DNA from: Roseivirga sp. E12
GTDB lineage: Bacteria > Bacteroidota > Bacteroidia > Cytophagales > Cyclobacteriaceae
Assembly (NCBI RefSeq): GCF_017592825.1
Contig: NZ_JAGFMD010000001.1
Location: 186,001-250,000 of the forward strand
Length of the DNA stretch: 64,000 nucleotides
Direction of reading: 5' to 3'
Numbering within the stretch: the first letter of the stretch is position 1; each line of letters starts with the position of its first letter. The notes beneath the pieces are model-generated. The model was given only the letters and a program-made list of their open reading frames with translations. It did no database searches and had not been told where the DNA came from. The position numbers were made by a program, and so were the translations under genes. Of this stretch, positions 60,414 to 64,000 are shown one piece after another.

Positions 60414-61478
60414 ATGAGCTTTTGGCCTCTATTCTTTTTTGCCGTTGGCTTTCAGGGCGTTTTTCTTGCTGTCATTCTTTTTGCCCAAAGGCGTAGCAAT
60501 CAAGCTAACATCTATTTGGCCTTACTTATTCTCTTGTTTTCGGTGTCTACTATTGATACCGTTATTTTCTGGATCACTTGTGAGTGTGATAGCCCAGGGT
60601 GGTTAGGTTTAAGCCTCATATTTACATTTTTATATGGTCCACTCTTTTACCTCTACCTGATAGCCTTTGATAAGCGTGAAGTTAGTTTAAAGGGGCGGTG
60701 GAAGGATTTTTTGCCAGCTTTGATTGTCCTTGCTTGGCATGCCCAGTATATTATTCTCAGACTAACAAAGCCTCAACTCATTTCTGAATGGAATAGCAGT
60801 CTGTTTAGTTCTTATCTGTTGCCACTGGCCGGACTGGGTTCCTTGCTTTTTTATGCTTATTGCGTTTATAAATTCATTCTTAGGCTTGAAAAAAAGCACG
60901 CTACTGAAATTTTAAAGTCGTGGCATTGGCTTGGGTTGATATTCAAAGCATACTTGTTTTTTGTGTTGTTCCACTTCATCTACTTCGCAAGTATTGCATT
61001 GGGGAAATCAACAAGACTTTCAGATACTGCTATTGTTTTAGGGTATTCTATCTTTATCTACTCAATCGGCTATCTAGCACTTAAAACCAGCAAGTTGTTA
61101 AATGGTATCAAAGTGAGTACTAACAAGTACCAAAGCACTTCGCTACCTCAAAGCTTCTCAAGGTCCATGTTCGAAAAGTTAGAGGCTCACATGAGATTGA
61201 ATAAACCTTATAAGCAGAATGAGATCAAGCTTGCAGTATTAGCAGAAGAGCTTTCCCTTGCTCCATACCAGCTTTCACAAATCATTAACGAACATGCCAA
61301 CCGCAATTTTGCGGAGTATATAAATGTTTATAGGGTTGATGAGGCAATTGCCCTCATATCACAAATAGATAGGGTGAATGAATTAGCATTTGAAGTGGGT
61401 TTTAATAACAGAACAAGTTTCAATCGAGAATTCAAGAAGCGAACGGGCCTTACCCCGACAGAATTCAAAAAGAGATGA
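60414..61478 (+). CDS. Membrane-anchored AraC-family regulator
   Basis: 354 aa. About six to seven hydrophobic segments lie in residues 5-225 (LFFFAVGFQGVFLAVILFA, LALLILLFSVSTIDTVIF, LIFTFLYGPLFYLYLIAF, and more). A C-terminal AraC helix-turn-helix pair covers about residues 250-354 (EIKLAVLAEELSLAPYQLSQIINEH and VNELAFEVGFNNRTSFNREFKKRTGLTPTEF). This architecture is frequent in Bacteroidota and probably senses a membrane signal. The gene lies between the mnmE fossil and the intact mnmE, so it may be part of inserted DNA. Confidence 0.9.
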   Translation: MSFWPLFFFAVGFQGVFLAVILFAQRRSNQANIYLALLILLFSVSTIDTVIFWITCECDSPGWLGLSLIFTFLYGPLFYLYLIAFDKREVSLKGRWKDFLPALIVLAWHAQYIILRLTKPQLISEWNSSLFSSYLLPLAGLGSLLFYAYCVYKFILRLEKKHATEILKSWHWLGLIFKAYLFFVLFHFIYFASIALGKSTRLSDTAIVLGYSIFIYSIGYLALKTSKLLNGIKVSTNKYQSTSLPQSFSRSMFEKLEAHMRLNKPYKQNEIKLAVLAEELSLAPYQLSQIINEHANRNFAEYINVYRVDEAIALISQIDRVNELAFEVGFNNRTSFNREFKKRTGLTPTEFKKR

Positions 61479-61520
61479 AAAGGTGAGGGTAAGAAGCATT
61501 TAACCGTACCTATATAAATA

Positions 61521-61545
61521 ATTCAGCCCAATCACTGGGCTGAAT
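61521..61545. terminator. Bidirectional terminator
   Basis: ATTCAGCCCA-ATCAC-TGGGCTGAAT: a perfect 10-bp stem between convergent genes; in the minus direction it is followed by T-rich TATTTATATA. Confidence 0.75.
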
Positions 61546-61594
61546 CATAAAAAACCAATCGTGCCCTTATTAGAGGAATTTTCTTAGGCAATTA

Positions 61595-62632
61595 TTATTG
61601 GTTTGTGGAAATGGTATCGGTTTTAAGTCTTTCATACATTTCTCTGATCTCATTGAGGACCATGCCGGGTTGATCAAAGTGAATATAATGTCCAGACTTA
61701 GATACAGGAACCAATTTTCCCTGAGTACTTAGTTCCGACAACTCACGTTGCATTTCGAACCAGGCCTTCTGTCCTTCAATGAGTAGTTCCTTACTAATGT
61801 TGCCCACTTGAGATGGGTTAGGAGGGTCTACTGCACCAAGTACCGTCAAGGGTAAATCGTCTAGTGATGTGACCTCAGCTGCCTGTTCAAGACTCTCCAA
61901 AATATTACTGAATTCACTAAGTACCGTGGATATACTTCCGGCAGATACTTTGTAAAGTGCCGTCTGTTTTTCAGGTGCTATCTGTGGGAAGTTGAGTTCA
62001 TTTTTCATCACGTTGCGCATGATGCCGATTTTACGTAATAAAGGGACTGTTTTCAGTATGAACTTTGGAGGCACACTAAAATTCTTATTGGCAGGGAGTC
62101 TTTCGAATTGTTCTGGGTGTGATGAGTCAACCAGTATAAGCCCCGCCATCTCATCGAAATACCTTTTAGCAAATAACCGAGCATAGGGACCACCCATTGA
62201 CCAGGCGACTAATAAATAAGGTCCTTTTTCATTCGAATTTTCAAGTAGCAGGTGAAGCTCGTCCACTAGTTTATCAGCAACTCGGGGCTGAGGTCCAATT
62301 TCGCTCCAGGCTATACCAGCCTTGTCGTAGGTACAGACACGACAAAACTCTGCAATTGAGTCAATAAGACCAGACCAGAGAATTGAACCGCCCATAGGAT
62401 CTAGGCCGGCCTCTAAAATGACGGTAGGAGCGCCCTCTTCCGCAGTTCCACGACAGTCAAGGTGAAGCTTATGAGAACCAACTGAAATCATTTCACCTGG
62501 TGGTGGATATGCTTTAAGCGCATTTTTCCTTGCAGTGCTTTCATAAATAAGCCCACCGATGGAGCCAACGATTAGCAAGCTTATAAATGATATGACGATG
62601 AGCTTTAATACTTTTTTGACCTTCTTTTTCAT
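61595..62632 (-). CDS. Alpha/beta hydrolase, exported or membrane-anchored
   Basis: 345 aa with an N-terminal hydrophobic segment (VLKLIVISFISLLIVGSIGGLIY). Alpha/beta-hydrolase fold: VILEAGLDPMGGSILW (oxyanion region), CRVCTYDKAGIAWSE, nucleophile Ser in VAWSMGGPYARLFA (about residue 145), acid candidate in VLGAVDPP, and catalytic His in SKSGHYIHFDQP. It resembles epoxide hydrolase- or lipase-like members without a clear substrate. The gene lies in the segment bounded by the two mnmE ends. Confidence 0.88.
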   Translation of the reverse strand: MKKKVKKVLKLIVISFISLLIVGSIGGLIYESTARKNALKAYPPPGEMISVGSHKLHLDCRGTAEEGAPTVILEAGLDPMGGSILWSGLIDSIAEFCRVCTYDKAGIAWSEIGPQPRVADKLVDELHLLLENSNEKGPYLLVAWSMGGPYARLFAKRYFDEMAGLILVDSSHPEQFERLPANKNFSVPPKFILKTVPLLRKIGIMRNVMKNELNFPQIAPEKQTALYKVSAGSISTVLSEFSNILESLEQAAEVTSLDDLPLTVLGAVDPPNPSQVGNISKELLIEGQKAWFEMQRELSELSTQGKLVPVSKSGHYIHFDQPGMVLNEIREMYERLKTDTISTNQ

Positions 62633-62782
62633 ATAAATGACTTCTACAGTTTTTGAGATGTTGTTTTCTTAATATTCATTGAACCTCAAGAAAGGACATG
62701 GCAGAGCAGTACTGTCAACAATTATAATTATTGTCAAAAAGCAGGTTGTGCAGAATTTTTCTGAAAAGGTTTGGCGGATTAA

Positions 62783-64000
62783 TTACTTCCCAATACAAAA
62801 CTTGCTGAAGATATTGGCTAATAAATCATCAGAGGTAATCTCACCTGTTATCTCACCAAGGTAGTGGAGGGCGCGCCTGATGTCCATGGCGACAAAGTCA
62901 TTGGTGACTGAACCGTCAATGCCGTTGATTACATCTTGCAGTGAGTTCTGTGTTTGTAGGAGGGAGTCGTAGTGACGGACATTGGTGACTACCGTATCAC
63001 CTCGCTTGAACTTGTCTAGGTTCACAAGTTCAAGGATTCTGGTTTTAAGCTTTTCGACTTGTTCTGGCTCTTTTGCAGAAAGGAAAAGCATATCAGGGTG
63101 TTGCTTTTGTAAGCCTTCCACAAATGATTCCTCCACCTTGTCAATCTTGTTCCCTAGTTTGAGAAAAGGTACGCCTGTATTCTCTAATCGATTGATTTCT
63201 TTATTCATCTCGACAATATCAAGGTCTGCCAAATCGAAAAGGTAGATAATGAGCGAAGCTTGCTTCATCTTGGCTTGCGTTCGTTCCACACCGATAGCCT
63301 CAATGGTATCGGTCGTTTCCCGAAGACCGGCTGTATCGATAAAGCGGAAGGCCACACCACCAATGATAATTTCGTCCTCGATAAAGTCTCTGGTGGTTCC
63401 AGCAATATCGGAGACAATGGCCTTGTCTTCGTTGAGCAAGGCATTGAGTAGGGTAGACTTGCCTGCATTAGGCTTTCCGGCAATAACGGTCGGCACGCCA
63501 TTCTTGATTACATTACCTAAGTCAAAGGAGTGGATCAAGGCATTGATTACTTCCTGCAGTCGGTTAACAAGCTTCTTCAAGTCATCTCGACTGGCAAACT
63601 CAACGTCTTCTTCGCCAAAGTCAAGCTCTAATTCAATCATTGAAGCAAAATGGATCAATTCTTCTCGAAGGTGTTTGATTTCGCCTGAAAAGCCGCCTCG
63701 CATTTGATTTAAGGCCGCATGGTGTGCAGCTTCGGAATCTGCATTGATAAGGTCTGCTACTGCTTCGGCTTGGGCTAGGTCAAATTGCCCGTTCATAAAA
63801 GCGCGTTTGGTAAACTCACCTGGTTTGGCAGGACGCGCTCCCTTGCGTATGAAAAGTTGTATAATTTGACGGATAATAAAGTTCGATCCATGACAAGATA
63901 TCTCGACTACATTTTCCTTTGTGAAGGATTTAGGGGCAATGAAAAGGGAAATCAGAACTTCATCTAAGATTTTGTCTTCATCCCTTATTGTACCAAAATG
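62783..64000 (-). CDS. mnmE: tRNA modification GTPase MnmE (5' end outside window)
   Basis: The frame enters from the right edge, so only the C-terminal 405 residues are seen. The N-terminal folate-binding domain end (VEISCHGSNFIIRQIIQLFIRKGARPAKPGEFTKRAFMNG), the helical domain and the G domain are present: G1 GKPNAGKST, G2 AGTTRD, G3 DTAGLRE, G4 GNKIDK, G5-like LSAKE. The protein ends FCIGK, the conserved C-x-G-K motif. MnmE acts with MnmG to make the aminomethyl-type modification at wobble uridine U34 of several tRNAs. A decayed copy of the same 3' end lies at 60237. Confidence 0.97.
   Translation of the reverse strand, partial: HFGTIRDEDKILDEVLISLFIAPKSFTKENVVEISCHGSNFIIRQIIQLFIRKGARPAKPGEFTKRAFMNGQFDLAQAEAVADLINADSEAAHHAALNQMRGGFSGEIKHLREELIHFASMIELELDFGEEDVEFASRDDLKKLVNRLQEVINALIHSFDLGNVIKNGVPTVIAGKPNAGKSTLLNALLNEDKAIVSDIAGTTRDFIEDEIIIGGVAFRFIDTAGLRETTDTIEAIGVERTQAKMKQASLIIYLFDLADLDIVEMNKEINRLENTGVPFLKLGNKIDKVEESFVEGLQKQHPDMLFLSAKEPEQVEKLKTRILELVNLDKFKRGDTVVTNVRHYDSLLQTQNSLQDVINGIDGSVTNDFVAMDIRRALHYLGEITGEITSDDLLANIFSKFCIGK

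Noticed and set aside
1-64000. CRISPR array
   Set aside because: No series of equal-length direct repeats with regular spacers was seen; the repeats present are few and structured differently.

Overview
This 64 kb window looks like chromosome from a member of the Bacteroidota, most likely a marine cytophagale (Roseivirga/Fulvivirga-like). That placement is an inference. It rests on FecI-FecR-TonB receptor trios with STN domains, Oar-like CarboxypepD receptors, DUF4221, LytTR two-component pairs, PadR genes coupled to FtsX-like permeases with a prefix domain, S9 peptidases, many lipoproteins with short lipoboxes, and few Shine-Dalgarno sites. There is no phage, no CRISPR array, no rRNA operon and no complete insertion sequence. 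One tRNA (Asp, GTC) is present.

Layout. 1-5.9 kb: unknown small proteins, a TlpA-like thioredoxin lipoprotein, a DUF1330 protein, a TIG-domain lipoprotein with a gluzincin zinc site, and a secreted S9 peptidase. 5.9-12.7 kb: a repeat-rich accessory island. It holds a GAATTAAGAATGA-type microsatellite, an inverted-repeat element (family A), two tandem copies of a two-hairpin element (family B) ahead of an alkaline-phosphatase-like lipoprotein, and then three same-strand genes of unknown function separated by further family B copies. The last of these, 1107 aa, joins a phosphoribosyltransferase-like N-terminus to a class III cyclase-like C-terminus and is the best candidate for an undescribed system. 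12.7-17 kb: ECF sigma factor, FecR anti-sigma factor and TonB receptor, then a second family A copy and a 45-nt echo of the receptor 3' end.

17-38.6 kb: PadR regulator plus FtsX permease; Tat-exported aminotransferase; PVC-type dehydrogenase/cytochrome c with a DUF1080 partner; AlkZ/YcaQ-like glycosylase; large Asp-box propeller; DUF4221; TauE; acyltransferase; LytTR regulator; MORN protein. Next come tRNA-Asp and a GIY-YIG gene enclosed by 45-bp direct repeats of the tRNA 3' end and its terminator, then a DUF6134-like protein, a GNAT protein and a SUMF1-type protein. 38.6-50 kb: the second PadR-permease pair (operon with the SUMF1 gene), CBS, DUF1905/YdeI, an Oar-like receptor, a beta-lactamase-fold hydrolase, DUF3820, a fossil permease tail, an SMP-30/NHL propeller and an SRPBCC-GyrI protein. 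50-64 kb: TolC and SnoaL fossils, a LytTR regulator/kinase pair, a second serine hydrolase, a cupin, small membrane proteins, DUF1456, an AsmA-like giant, a LolA-like protein, an mnmE 3'-end fossil, a membrane AraC regulator, an alpha/beta hydrolase, and mnmE running off the right edge.

A theme of the window is orphan gene ends. Three-prime ends of a TonB receptor, an FtsX permease, a TolC gene, mnmE and tRNA-Asp all persist as short fragments, three of them next to an intact copy. This suggests repeated allele replacement or insertion at gene 3' ends.
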